Part shown: in pieces, positions 29,196-38,094 of the stretch
Position numbering within the stretch: position 1 is the first letter of the stretch
Layout: each line of letters starts with the position of its first letter
NCBI GenBank assembly: GCA_011321815.1
Contig: DROS01000013.1
Span: forward strand, 1 to 64,000
Reading direction: 5' to 3'
Length of the DNA: 64,000 nucleotides
DNA from: Gammaproteobacteria bacterium
GTDB lineage: Bacteria > Pseudomonadota > Gammaproteobacteria > SZUA-152
The notes under the pieces: model-generated
The model's input: the letters and a program-made list of their open reading frames with translations, nothing else
Told to the model about the DNA's origin: nothing
Database searches by the model: none
Made by a program: the position numbers and the translations under genes

Positions 29196-29825
29196 TCAGG
29201 AGGTTTGTGAAGCAGGCCGGTGAGCAGGCAACCCTTGCCGCTGATACCAGACACGCACCAGCAACAAGGCCAGTAAAATGGCCGCATGGATCAGTGGCAA
29301 CAGATAGTCTGCTTTCACTAACCAGAGATAGTGCAAAATACCGAAGACAGCTATGACATACACCAGCTGATGCAGCTGCCCCCAACGTTTGCCGAGACGG
29401 CGCATCATGGCATTGGTGGAGGTAACAGCTAACGGCACCATCAGCACAAAGGCGCTGAAGCCAATGGTGATGTAGGGGCGTTTGATAATATCGTTGACAA
29501 TTTCATCCCCGTCGAAAAACTGGTCCAGCACAAAATAGGTCAACAGGTGCAGGCAGGCGTAAAAGAAGGTGTACAGGCCGAGCATACGCCGCACACGCAG
29601 CGGCCAGCGCCAGCCCAGCAACAGTCGCAAGGGTGTTGCGGACAGGGTGATCAATAACAGACGCAGGGTCCAGTCACCCGTGCGGTGGGTGATTTCTTCA
29701 ATGGGATTGGCGCCAAGCTGGTCGGTAAAACCCGCCCAGATACCAAAGAGCAGGGGAAGCAGACAAGCCATAAAAACCAGCGGCTTTACCCGTTTGGGGC
29801 CCACAAAAGGCTTCATGTTGCGCAT
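29196..29825 (-). CDS. msrQ: MsrQ heme-binding membrane subunit
   Basis: A 209-residue membrane protein that passes electrons from quinones to MsrP for repair of methionine sulfoxide in periplasmic proteins. It has about six transmembrane segments and the typical HRTGDWTLRLLLITLSATPLR, YACLHLLTYF and LGKRWGQLHQLVYVIAVFGILHY stretches, with His ligands for two b-type hemes. ATG 29825 is chosen as the start. The msrP stop ends 19 nt upstream, and the order msrP-msrQ is conserved. Confidence 0.93.
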   Translation of the reverse strand: MRNMKPFVGPKRVKPLVFMACLLPLLFGIWAGFTDQLGANPIEEITHRTGDWTLRLLLITLSATPLRLLLGWRWPLRVRRMLGLYTFFYACLHLLTYFVLDQFFDGDEIVNDIIKRPYITIGFSAFVLMVPLAVTSTNAMMRRLGKRWGQLHQLVYVIAVFGILHYLWLVKADYLLPLIHAAILLALLLVRVWYQRQGLPAHRPASQTS

Positions 29826-29843
29826 CACAGCAATTCGCAATTA

Positions 29844-30806
29844 TCAATAGTTGCGTTTTAAATCCATCCCCGAATACAGGCTCGCCACCTGTTCTTCGTA
29901 ACCATTAAACATTTGCGTTTTACGTTTAAAAAATTCACCGATACGCCGTTCGCGGCTCTGGCTCCAGCGCGGATGATCCACGTGAGGATTGACGTTGGCA
30001 TAAAAACCGTATTCCTGTGGCCCGGAGAGGTGCCAGGTGGTCTTTGGCATGGTTTCAGTGAAACGGATCTTAACAATGGATTTGATGTTTTTAAAACCGT
30101 ATTTCCACGGTACCACCAGCCGAATCGGCGCACCGTTTTGATTGGGTAACACCTTTCCGTATAAACCAACCGCCAATAAAGTGAGGGGGTGCATGGCTTC
30201 ATCCATGCGCAAACCTTCCACATAGGGCCAATCCAATACTCCGCGTTTTTGTCCTGGCATCTGCTTGGGGTCATACAAAGTGGTAAATTCCACATACTTG
30301 GCTTTCGATGTGGGTTTGAAACGTTTAATCAACGTGCTCAACGGAATGCCCACCCAGGGAATCACCATGGACCAGGCTTCCACACAGCGTAACCGGTAAA
30401 TACGTTCCTCCAGCTGGCTCTCTTTGATCAAATCCTCCAGCTGATAATCAGCGGGTTTTTTCACCTCCCCTTCCACGCGCACATTCCAGGGATCAGTTTT
30501 CAGCGTGTGTGCGTATTTTGCCGGGTCTTTTTTGTCCGTGCCAAATTCGTAAAAATTATTGTAACGGGTGATGTCTTTCAGCGAATTGGCTTCTTCGTCT
30601 GTGGAAAACCGGGGGTTCTTTTTAAATTGCAGGGCAGTGATCTGTGCCGTTGCTTCACCGGGAAACATCAGCCCTGGAAATGCGGCGCCCGCCGCCACTG
30701 CCAAAGCAGTACGGGAACCCGCCTGCAAAAAGGCCCGTCGTTGATGGTAAATTTTTTCATCCGTAATTTCAGATGCCTGGATATCGTCAGGACGTTTGAT
30801 CAGCAT
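29844..30806 (-). CDS. msrP: Periplasmic methionine sulfoxide reductase MsrP (molybdoenzyme)
   Basis: A 320-residue catalytic subunit exported by the Tat pathway. The twin-arginine signal reads QRRAFLQAG at residues 22-30. The molybdopterin-ligating Cys141 lies in [15 protein letters not shown], followed by LKYVEF-like strands and [19 protein letters not shown]. The ATG at 30806 has GGAG 6-8 nt upstream, so it is preferred over a longer frame. It works with MsrQ, encoded next in the operon. Confidence 0.95.
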   Translation of the reverse strand: MLIKRPDDIQASEITDEKIYHQRRAFLQAGSRTALAVAAGAAFPGLMFPGEATAQITALQFKKNPRFSTDEEANSLKDITRYNNFYEFGTDKKDPAKYAHTLKTDPWNVRVEGEVKKPADYQLEDLIKESQLEERIYRLRCVEAWSMVIPWVGIPLSTLIKRFKPTSKAKYVEFTTLYDPKQMPGQKRGVLDWPYVEGLRMDEAMHPLTLLAVGLYGKVLPNQNGAPIRLVVPWKYGFKNIKSIVKIRFTETMPKTTWHLSGPQEYGFYANVNPHVDHPRWSQSRERRIGEFFKRKTQMFNGYEEQVASLYSGMDLKRNY

Positions 30807-31303
30807 TGTCACTCCTCGCTTGGTTCTATAACAGAATCTCATCTCAGATTACCTGTCGACCCAAATGCGCCGAAGATAATACCTTCTATCATTGAGCCCC
30901 CCTGCACAACCACCATGAACTTATCACCCAGCCAGCAGTCGGATTCAGGGTTACCGCATTAAAATTAACCAACAATCAATAAGTTACAAGGATTTCGCTG
31001 GTGATAAATGTGTGGCTCAAGCGGCCTTTCGCGTGAAAAAGCATGAACGACAGCAAAATTAAGCCCAAATTAATAAAACCATGCCAGACTATGGATGACA
31101 TCACGCTTCTGCTTCTGGTGTCTGTAACTGACTGATTTACGATTTATTAAAACAGGGAGCCTTCCATAACAGGCTCCGGCAACGCATGCACAACAGCAGG
31201 ATGCCATATAATCATGCACCGAATTTGTCACAGCATTGTCACGCACAAACATATTTTCACACATCAAAACCTTTCCCCCTGCAAATCTTGAGGTCAGTCC
31301 AAC
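30807..31303. other. Intergenic region, no gene seen
   Basis: 497 bp between leftward msrP and rightward tlpA, so it should hold the promoters of both operons. I see no repeat, RNA gene or convincing open frame. A short frame ending just before msrP (upstream of 30842) is too short to support. Confidence 0.5.
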
Positions 31304-31792
31304 ATGTTTTCCCGTTTATTGATGCTTTCAGCCACGCTGCTCTTTTTCCTCACCTTACCGGCCTTCGCTGCGGAGCCAGCCCCCGATTTCACCCTGCCCA
31401 CCTTCCCCGACAACACTGAAATCAGTCTGAAAGACTTCAAGGGCCGTGTGGTGTATCTGGATTTCTGGGCCACTTGGTGCCCGCCCTGCCGCAAATCCTT
31501 TCCCTGGATGGATGAGATGCATGAACGTTACAAGGACGAGGGGTTGAGCATCATTGCTGTCAGCGTGGATAAAAAGCGCGGACAAATTGAACAGTTCGTC
31601 AAAAAAACGGAACCGGCATTTATTGTCGCTCACGACCCCACCGGCAAGGTCGCCAAGTCCTACAAAATACGCGCCATGCCCACCACCTACCTGATCGACA
31701 GAAATGGTCAGTTAGTCATGACCCACATGGGGTTTCGTTCCAAAGACAAGGACAAGCTGGAAGCAACCATTCAAAGCCTGCTGGAAAAATAA
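31304..31792 (+). CDS. TlpA-like thiol:disulfide oxidoreductase
   Basis: A 162-residue thioredoxin-fold protein sent to the periplasm by a signal peptide (residues 1-21, ending LPAFA). The active site is WATWCPPCRKSFP near residue 60. The cis-Pro loop MPTTYLI is also present. Members use their Cys pair to reduce disulfides, often for cytochrome or metal-centre assembly. It leads a four-gene operon with DUF4266, DUF3570 and ApbE genes, with only 2 nt to the next start. A reductant for the cysteines at the end of the DUF4266 lipoprotein is the simplest idea, but this is inference. Confidence 0.9.
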   Translation: MFSRLLMLSATLLFFLTLPAFAAEPAPDFTLPTFPDNTEISLKDFKGRVVYLDFWATWCPPCRKSFPWMDEMHERYKDEGLSIIAVSVDKKRGQIEQFVKKTEPAFIVAHDPTGKVAKSYKIRAMPTTYLIDRNGQLVMTHMGFRSKDKDKLEATIQSLLEK

Positions 31793-31794
31793 AC

Positions 31795-32013
31795 ATGATA
31801 AAAACCACATTGTTCTCACTCTGCACTGCCCTGGTGCTAAGCGCATGCAGCCTGGAACCGGTGCAACCCTGGGACCGGGATATACTGGCCCAGCAAAAAA
31901 TGCAACTGGTCGCCGATCCACTGGAAATCTACCTCGATGAACATACCTATTTCAGCAAAGAGGCCTCCAGTGGCGGGCAAAGCGTGGGCGGAGGTGGCTG
32001 CGGATGCAACTGA
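31795..32013 (+). CDS. DUF4266 lipoprotein
   Basis: A 72-residue lipoprotein with an LSAC lipobox (Cys18). The mature part is short: LEPVQPWDRDILAQQKMQLV, then ADPLEIYLDEHTYFSKEASS, and a Gly-rich tail ending GGGGCGCN, with Cys69 and Cys71. This matches the DUF4266 family. A CxC pair could bind metal or cycle between thiol and disulfide. The function is unknown. Its end overlaps the next gene by 10 nt, so the two are made together. Confidence 0.88.
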   Translation: MIKTTLFSLCTALVLSACSLEPVQPWDRDILAQQKMQLVADPLEIYLDEHTYFSKEASSGGQSVGGGGCGCN

Positions 32014-33347
32014 AAAAAACACAACAAGGCCCACGCAATATCCGCCGTCAACTGGCAGTGGCCACCTGTAGTTTACTGGCCGGGGCCAGCCATGCAGGGG
32101 GGCTGATTGCCTCCGGTGACAACTGGAAAATTGATTCTGCATTATTGCTCTATGCCGAGAAAGACCGCGTGTCACTGGCGGAAGGCATATTAAGCATCAG
32201 CAAGGAAATTGATGATGACGAATTTATCAACGCGCGCATCGTAACCGATGTATTGACCGGGTCTTCCCCCAATGGCGCAGTGCCATCCAACACCGCACAA
32301 ACCTTTACCAACCCTTCGGGTAACTCCACTTATACCGAGGCAGCAAATACCACACCGTTAAACCATACATTCAAAGACCTTCGTAATGCACTGAGCGTGG
32401 AATGGGATACGCCATTAAGCAGAAGCCTGCGCGGCACCATCGGCGGCAATATATCCAGAGAATATGATTACCTGTCCACGGGTATTTCCGCCTCCCTCGC
32501 GCAAGATATCAACCAGCGCAATACCACACTCACCCTGGGCTTCTCGCTGAACAAAGACACCTGGGACCCGGTAGGTGGCGTCCCCGTCGGCTTTACTGTC
32601 ATGCCCGCTTCCCCTGCCAAAAAGGCCATTGATGGAGCCAGTACTGATAAAACCGTTAAAGAAATACTGTTTGGCGTTACCCAAATCATCAACCGCCAGA
32701 CATTGATGCAGGTGAATTACAGTCGAGGCCAGGGAAGCGGTTATCTCACCGACCCCTACAAAATTCTCAGCGTACTGGAAAACGACGGCAGCGGAAATTT
32801 ACGCGGCACCAATCCGTATATTTATGAAAACCGGCCCGACCAGCGAACCTATCAAAGCCTGTATTGGAAAGGTGTACACCAATTCCCCAACGAAAATGTG
32901 CTCAACCTCTCCTATCGTTATTTTTGGGATGACTGGGGAATTCAGTCCCACACCGTAGACCTGCGTTACCGTTTTGATTTCGACGGGGGTCATTATCTGC
33001 AACCACACCTGCGTTACTACCAACAGGGTGCCGCCGATTTTTATCGGCAGACGCTCACCGATGGAGAAGAAACCACACTGTCATACGCCAGCGCCGACTA
33101 CCGGCTGGGGGAATTCGTCACACAGACTATTGGTTTGAAATATGGCTTTGAATTCAAAAATGGCGCGGAAATCAATTTTCGTGCAGAAATGATCACACAA
33201 AAAGGCAAGGACCGTAGCGCAGATGCCGTCGGCATATTACAAAACCAACAACTGTTCCCGGATAACGAAGCCTATCTATTGCAAGGTGGACTGTCACTGG
33301 ATTCTGATATGGTGATTAAATACATTATGCATTTTTTCAAAAAATAA
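32004..33347 (+). CDS. DUF3570 protein, predicted outer-membrane beta-barrel
   Basis: A 447-residue protein with a signal peptide (residues 1-32, ending near ASHAGG). The mature part is dominated by alternating aromatic and polar strands (TLRGTIGGNISREYDYLS, LTLGFSLNKDTWDP, YRYFWDDWGIQSHTVDLRYR), which fits a barrel. The first residues after the signal, SGDNWKIDSALLLYAEKDRV, are typical of DUF3570. The start codon lies inside the last codons of the DUF4266 gene. It is predicted to be a channel or receptor in the outer membrane. No substrate can be named. Confidence 0.8.
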   Translation: MQLKKTQQGPRNIRRQLAVATCSLLAGASHAGGLIASGDNWKIDSALLLYAEKDRVSLAEGILSISKEIDDDEFINARIVTDVLTGSSPNGAVPSNTAQTFTNPSGNSTYTEAANTTPLNHTFKDLRNALSVEWDTPLSRSLRGTIGGNISREYDYLSTGISASLAQDINQRNTTLTLGFSLNKDTWDPVGGVPVGFTVMPASPAKKAIDGASTDKTVKEILFGVTQIINRQTLMQVNYSRGQGSGYLTDPYKILSVLENDGSGNLRGTNPYIYENRPDQRTYQSLYWKGVHQFPNENVLNLSYRYFWDDWGIQSHTVDLRYRFDFDGGHYLQPHLRYYQQGAADFYRQTLTDGEETTLSYASADYRLGEFVTQTIGLKYGFEFKNGAEINFRAEMITQKGKDRSADAVGILQNQQLFPDNEAYLLQGGLSLDSDMVIKYIMHFFKK

Positions 33348-33352
33348 AAGCC

Positions 33353-34279
33353 ATGCCAAGCCTCGAACGTAAGGTGGATTATTTTGTTGGCCACTTCGAA
33401 GCCATGGCCAGCAACTGTGAAGTACTGATCGACAGCCGCGATAACACTCTGGCACAGGAAATAACACGCCTTGCCGCCGCCGAAGTCCATCGTATTGAAC
33501 AAAAATACAGCCGTTATCAAAAAAACAATATCCTGCATCAAATCAATCAGGGTAAAAATATCACCGTTGATGAAGAAACCGCCCGCCTGCTGAACTATGC
33601 ACAACAACTTTATCAACTAAGCGAAACACAGTTTGACATCACCTCCGGTGTACTGCGGCGTGCCTGGCATTTTGACGGCAGCGACAAGATTCCTGATGCT
33701 GCCCGCATTAAAGCCCTGCTGCCACTAGTCAGCTGGAAAAAAGTGCGATGGCATAACCCACAAATTCAGCTGGCAAAAGGAATGGAAATTGACTTCGGCG
33801 GCATCGGCAAAGAATATGCCGCAGATCGCGCAGCACTGATGGTCAGCATATTTATTGCCGGACAACCTGATACGCCTGCACGCAACACCTCCGTGCTGAT
33901 TAATCTCGGCGGAGACCTTGCCGTTACCGGGCCCCGTAAAAATGGCAAAGGCTGGCAGGTCGGCGTCAATTCCAGCACACCGGCACTGCCAACACAAACA
34001 GCTAACTTTTCACTTCAACAAGGCGGAGTCGCCACCAGTGGCGATGCAAACCGCTATCTGGAAAAAGACGGCAAACGCTATGGCCATGTACTGAACCCAC
34101 ATACCGGATGGCCCGTAGAAAATGCACCTGCTGCCGTCACCGTGGTGGCAGACAGCTGCACTGATGCCGGCATGCTCAGCACGATGGCATTGTTGCACGG
34201 CCCCGCAGCCGAAGATTTTCTGCGTGAACAGGGGGTGCCTTATTGGTGTCAGTGGCATGACAAGGAGTGCTCGCGATAA
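33353..34279 (+). CDS. ApbE-family FAD:protein FMN transferase
   Basis: A 308-residue enzyme that attaches FMN from FAD to Thr/Ser in target proteins. Motifs are IDFGGIGKEYAADRAALMV (residue 145 onward), INLGGDLAVTGPR, SGDANRYLEKDGKRYGHVLN and the metal-binding region VADSCTDAGMLSTMALL. The N-terminus (MPSLERKVDYFVGHFEAM) has no signal peptide or lipobox, which is unusual because most ApbE proteins are exported. It follows DUF3570 by 5 nt. No canonical flavinylation motif (D-x-x-S/T-G-A-S/T) is visible in its neighbours. Confidence 0.92.
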   Translation: MPSLERKVDYFVGHFEAMASNCEVLIDSRDNTLAQEITRLAAAEVHRIEQKYSRYQKNNILHQINQGKNITVDEETARLLNYAQQLYQLSETQFDITSGVLRRAWHFDGSDKIPDAARIKALLPLVSWKKVRWHNPQIQLAKGMEIDFGGIGKEYAADRAALMVSIFIAGQPDTPARNTSVLINLGGDLAVTGPRKNGKGWQVGVNSSTPALPTQTANFSLQQGGVATSGDANRYLEKDGKRYGHVLNPHTGWPVENAPAAVTVVADSCTDAGMLSTMALLHGPAAEDFLREQGVPYWCQWHDKECSR

Positions 34280-34370
34280 GCTAAAAAACAGCTTAGTGCA
34301 ACAAATATCCTGCTTGTTGCCTGTAATACCGAAATTCATTGGTGATATACCCGTGGCGTTTGGGCCTCGG

Positions 34371-34412
34371 CCTTCGCCGGAGTGACGTTATGATGTTAAT
34401 GCCCCGTCGGCT
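34371..34412. repeat. REP-like dispersed repeat, partial copy
   Basis: ccttcgccggagtgacgtta and ccccgtcggct closely match the right end of the hairpin repeat at 48835-48902 (ctttcgccggtgtgacgtta, ccccgtcagct). A 7-bp insertion separates the two blocks here. Confidence 0.55.
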
Positions 34413-34427
34413 CAACATGCACATGTT

Positions 34428-35126
34428 TCATGATCGGATACTTTCCCTCTGAACAGCGCCAATGACTTTTAAGGCTTTCTTTATATCCTCAGTTTCTTCA
34501 ATGAGGTGGCCATGACCCACCATAATTCTTTGGCAGTCCAGCTCACTCAGTGGCTTTACAGACTGCGTGTATGCCTCTTTATCTTTGGTTGCACTTTTTA
34601 CCAGCCTGCTTTGCGCAATCTTGTTTCTTGCACCGACAAAACCCAGAATCCACTTTCTGCCCAGTGGCATTGGGTCTTTCATATTAAAAAAGAGATCAGT
34701 AACTATGAGTGATTTTGATTGGCGACAATAAAATACTGTCTCATCCAAAAATGCGTTACCCAGTATGGGAAAAAATAAAACCTGGCTGTTCAGTTTTTTA
34801 CCAAGCAAATCCAGGCTTAGAATCTTCTCAGATAACCACGGCTGCTTTTTAATTAAAGCAGAGGGCCCATAAATATCTATTTCAGGAAAAAGATCATTGA
34901 AGCTCTTTAGATGTTTGTGGTGAAGGGCATTGGGGGCGACACAGTAAACCACACTGTATTTTTTGATAAATTCCTGGATCATCCCTTTTTCAAAGGGACC
35001 AGGTGAAACAATCATTAGCTGATTATTTTTCAACGCTATAAAGGATGAATTTACGGGGAAGTGAACCCCAGGCATAATTTTTGTGGCGTATTCGTAGGTG
35101 AAAATATTCTCGGCGATTTTTTTCAT
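34428..35126 (-). CDS. DUF4336 protein, metallo-beta-lactamase-like fold
   Basis: A 232-residue protein of the DUF4336 family, related to metallo-beta-lactamase folds but with a reduced metal site. NSSFIALKNNQLMIVSPGPF, CVAPNALHHKHLKSFNDLFP, LIVTDLFFNMKDPM and MVGHGHLIEE mark the fold. The usual HxHxDH cluster is absent and only scattered His remain. ATG 35126 is chosen over upstream codons, although 35141 is possible. It is divergent from a MarR gene with an operator-like palindrome between them, so it is a likely target of that regulator. Confidence 0.75.
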   Translation of the reverse strand: MKKIAENIFTYEYATKIMPGVHFPVNSSFIALKNNQLMIVSPGPFEKGMIQEFIKKYSVVYCVAPNALHHKHLKSFNDLFPEIDIYGPSALIKKQPWLSEKILSLDLLGKKLNSQVLFFPILGNAFLDETVFYCRQSKSLIVTDLFFNMKDPMPLGRKWILGFVGARNKIAQSRLVKSATKDKEAYTQSVKPLSELDCQRIMVGHGHLIEETEDIKKALKVIGAVQRESIRS

Positions 35127-35191
35127 TGTCTTGTACCCCATCGTATTCCCGGTCATTTCCTTCCTGCAGAAAGTCAATCATGGTTGACCTA

Positions 35192-35239
35192 TTTAGTAAA
35201 TCACGGTTGACCATCCTTGGTCAACTATGATTTACTAAA
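35192..35239. promoter_or_regulatory. Long operator-like palindrome in a divergent promoter
   Basis: Arms tttagtaaatcacggttgac (35192 onward) and its near reverse complement ending tgatttactaaa (to 35239) match at 20 of 22 positions around a 4-nt spacer. The site ends 3 nt before the MarR start codon, and an extra ggttgacc half-site lies at its left. The position and symmetry fit an operator of the MarR protein encoded next to it. Confidence 0.75.
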
Positions 35240-35242
35240 ATC

Positions 35243-35707
35243 ATGAAAAAAACTGATCTTGAAAAACAAAAAAATGCTTCTCTTTCCCATCAATTGATAA
35301 AAGTGGGGAGACTCATAAATGAAAAGGGTCTTGCCGCTGCCAGAGGCGCCTTTCAGTTACCGGAACTTAAGCAGTCTCATCTGGATCTTTTCCCTTACAT
35401 TGATTTTGAGGGTACCAGTGTTTCAGAGATTGCCAGACGCAAAGGGGTTTCCAAACAGTCTGTAAGTAAGCTTGTGCAAGAGATGGTGCGTATGAAAATC
35501 CTGTTTCTGAAGGCCGATCCGGAAGACAGCCGTTCCAAACACGTGTTTTTCAACACTTCCGGCCCCCTCGCCATTCAAAAAGGACTTGAAGCTCTCATGT
35601 CTGTTGATCATTTACTCATGGAGCAACTTGGAGAAAAACCTTACATGTCGATGCTAAAAAAAGTATCCGGGCTTGTAGCGGTTTTTCAAGCGAAGAAACG
35701 CGCATGA
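35243..35707 (+). CDS. MarR family transcriptional regulator
   Basis: A 154-residue winged-helix protein. The recognition region reads TSVSEIARRKGVSKQSVSKLVQEMVRMKILF and the wing DPEDSRSKHVFFN. It is a typical MarR-type dimer with N- and C-terminal helices. Its start codon is directly behind a 48-bp palindrome, and the DUF4336 gene runs the opposite way from the same space. It probably represses both. The ligand is unknown. Confidence 0.87.
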   Translation: MKKTDLEKQKNASLSHQLIKVGRLINEKGLAAARGAFQLPELKQSHLDLFPYIDFEGTSVSEIARRKGVSKQSVSKLVQEMVRMKILFLKADPEDSRSKHVFFNTSGPLAIQKGLEALMSVDHLLMEQLGEKPYMSMLKKVSGLVAVFQAKKRA

Positions 35708-35730
35708 AAACCAGAATTGAAGAAACACGT

Positions 35731-37179
35731 TCACAACTGCATCATTTTTAACACGGGTTCATTCAATGCCGGATCAGCATTAAAGCCGGCCACCACCAGC
35801 ACGGTATGTCCGGGCCGGGTCAATGCGCATTGTGCTTCAATACGATGACACATATCCCGCCAGTCCTGATGATCCGGTGTTACCAGATGCACAGGAATGA
35901 CTCCCCAGTGCAATGACAGGCGACGACAAACTGATTCCCGGGAACACACACCCACCATGGATGCTGTGGCACGGTGTGCGGCCAATACCTGCGCCGTAGT
36001 GCCAGACAAGGTGGGCACAATAATCGCCTGTAATTTTAAATCCCGCGCAAGCTCCAATGCTGCATGGGCCACGGCTTCACGGTTGGAAAAACCTGGCTTG
36101 CGGCGATCAGCAAACACCTGGCTTCCGTAACGCCCGTCGCGCCATTGGTGACGTTCAATCTCGCGTACAATCTTGACCATGGTCTGCACCGCTTCAACAG
36201 GGTATTGGCCACTGGCCGTTTCCCCCGACAGCATAACGGCATCTGCGCTGGAATGGGCGGCGCTGGCCACGTCCCCTACTTCCGCGCGGGTGGGACGCGA
36301 ATGTGTAATCATTGATTCCAGCATTTGCGTGGCAACGATCACCGGCACATAGGCACGGCGTGCGCGCTTGATAAGATCACGCTGAATCATCGGCACCTGC
36401 TCGGCTGGCAGTTCGATACCCAGATCACCCCGCGCCACCATGATGCCGTAGGATTCAACAAGAATTTCATCAATATTTTCCACCGCCTCCGGGCGTTCAA
36501 TTTTGCTGATCACCGGAATAGCGTTGCCATGGCGCGTCATGAAACGCCTTAACCGCGTGATGTCTTTTGCATTGCGCACAAAACTCAATGCCACAAAATC
36601 AGCGCCCAGCGCCATGGCCAATAACGCATCTTTTTTATCTTTGGCGGTAAAGGCTGAGGTGGATAAATCAGAATCCGGCAGATTCATGCCTTTGTGGTCT
36701 TTCAGTATGCCGCCATGGATTACGCGACAATTGACTTCTGTGCCCTTAATCGACAATACGCACAATTCCAGATTGCCATCATCCAGCAGAATACGCTCAC
36801 CTTTTTTTGCGTCCTTGTACAAATGGCGATATTGGGAAGGAATCAGGCCATCGTCACCGAGGGTGTTCCGGCAGGTCACTGTCACCCGCTGGCCATCCGT
36901 TAACATAATCCGGCCAGCCCGGAATTTCCCGACCCGGATTTTGGGGCCACACAAATCCATCAAAATCGCAACGTTGCGGTTTTGGCGTTTTGCTGCGGCG
37001 CGCACACGTTTGAATAACAAACGATGACTGTCGTGGTCACCATGGGACATGTTTAAACGCACCACATTCACGCCTGCTTCCAACAGTTGACTGATCATCA
37101 GCGGTGAATCGGACGCCGGGCCCAGTGTGGCAATAATCTTGGTGCGTCGCCATTGCAACGCCAGGGTTTCATGGTTCAT
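35731..37179 (-). CDS. pyk: Pyruvate kinase
   Basis: A 482-residue glycolytic enzyme that turns phosphoenolpyruvate and ADP into pyruvate and ATP. TKIIATLGPASDSPLMISQL, VRLNMSHGD, SKIERPEAVENIDEIL and MVARGDLGIELPAEQVP are diagnostic. The C-terminal domain is present. The start ATG 37179 has AAAGGA 6 nt upstream. A longer frame has no support. The traB-like gene ends 16 nt upstream, in the same direction. Confidence 0.95.
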   Translation of the reverse strand: MNHETLALQWRRTKIIATLGPASDSPLMISQLLEAGVNVVRLNMSHGDHDSHRLLFKRVRAAAKRQNRNVAILMDLCGPKIRVGKFRAGRIMLTDGQRVTVTCRNTLGDDGLIPSQYRHLYKDAKKGERILLDDGNLELCVLSIKGTEVNCRVIHGGILKDHKGMNLPDSDLSTSAFTAKDKKDALLAMALGADFVALSFVRNAKDITRLRRFMTRHGNAIPVISKIERPEAVENIDEILVESYGIMVARGDLGIELPAEQVPMIQRDLIKRARRAYVPVIVATQMLESMITHSRPTRAEVGDVASAAHSSADAVMLSGETASGQYPVEAVQTMVKIVREIERHQWRDGRYGSQVFADRRKPGFSNREAVAHAALELARDLKLQAIIVPTLSGTTAQVLAAHRATASMVGVCSRESVCRRLSLHWGVIPVHLVTPDHQDWRDMCHRIEAQCALTRPGHTVLVVAGFNADPALNEPVLKMMQL

Positions 37180-37195
37180 CGTCGTCCTTTTATTT

Positions 37196-38047
37196 TTACC
37201 ACTGCTCAATGCGATACCCCTTCTTACGCAAAGCATGCAAGACACCGTCTTCGCCCACCAGATGCAATGCACCTACCAGCACCATTTCTGTACCCGGATC
37301 ATTCAGCATGGACTCAATACGGGGAAGCCAGCGCTGATTACGCTCAACCAATAACTGCTGGTAAATTTGGGGGAAATCCTGGCGCATTGAAACCAATGAC
37401 AGCGCTTCCATTTCAGCTGAATTACCATTGCGCCAGGCGCGCTTGAGCGATTGCATGATATCTGCAATATCTTGCAGATCTTTCAGGCTGTACAACACAA
37501 AATCATTTTCGCGCCCTTTGCCCATATTGGTCATAAAATCCAGTTGCTGCTCATTGCTTTCCAGATGCCCCAGCGTTTTTTTATCTGTTTTGGCGCGCTG
37601 ATAATAATAATTATCCACACCCTCGCCGGCCATGCCCAAACGTTGTAATTCCATAAACGTCAGTGTTATTACCGCCATGGCCGGACGCATTTTTTCCAGC
37701 ATCACCATTGGAATGCCGCGTGTTGTGCCAAATTTTTCCAACTGCGCATAAACATCAGGCCGCAATGTGTCTTTCAACGTTCGGTCATCCGGGAGCATCA
37801 TGCGTTGCAACATGGCTTGAGCGAAGGTGGGGGCTTGACTGGCGTCTATATCCGTCTCAAAAACCAGTTTGGCGGATTTTTTGTAAGCCGCATCAAATGC
37901 AGCGGGCAATGGATAATCCGTTTTACTGAGCACGTGGATAGTGCCGCCCATAAATAATTCATTCGCGCCCTTGCTGATACGCCACAAAGAGGTTTCTGCA
38001 AACCCCGGCGCCGCATACAAAACCATCAGGATTAAACACCAGCGCAT
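37196..38047 (-). CDS. TraB/GumN family protein
   Basis: A 283-residue protein with a signal peptide (residues 1-17, ending GFAET). It begins with SLWRISKGANELFMGGTIHVL, the family signature with the first conserved His, and has a second block near the end, LVGALHLVGEDGVLHALRKKGY. TraB/GumN proteins resemble the TIKI fold of metal-dependent proteases and are thought to act outside the cytoplasm. A peptidase role is possible but not shown. It lies between ispD and pyk. Confidence 0.85.
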   Translation of the reverse strand: MRWCLILMVLYAAPGFAETSLWRISKGANELFMGGTIHVLSKTDYPLPAAFDAAYKKSAKLVFETDIDASQAPTFAQAMLQRMMLPDDRTLKDTLRPDVYAQLEKFGTTRGIPMVMLEKMRPAMAVITLTFMELQRLGMAGEGVDNYYYQRAKTDKKTLGHLESNEQQLDFMTNMGKGRENDFVLYSLKDLQDIADIMQSLKRAWRNGNSAEMEALSLVSMRQDFPQIYQQLLVERNQRWLPRIESMLNDPGTEMVLVGALHLVGEDGVLHALRKKGYRIEQW

Positions 38048-38094
38048 ACCACCTCCTGTGCCATTGCAATGAAAGAGCAGACCGAAAATAAATA

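Noticed and set aside
30839-30962. A short leftward frame ending at the longer msrP start (VVVQGGSMIEGIIFGAFG)
   Set aside because: It looks protein-like, but it has no start with a ribosome site and is too short to support.
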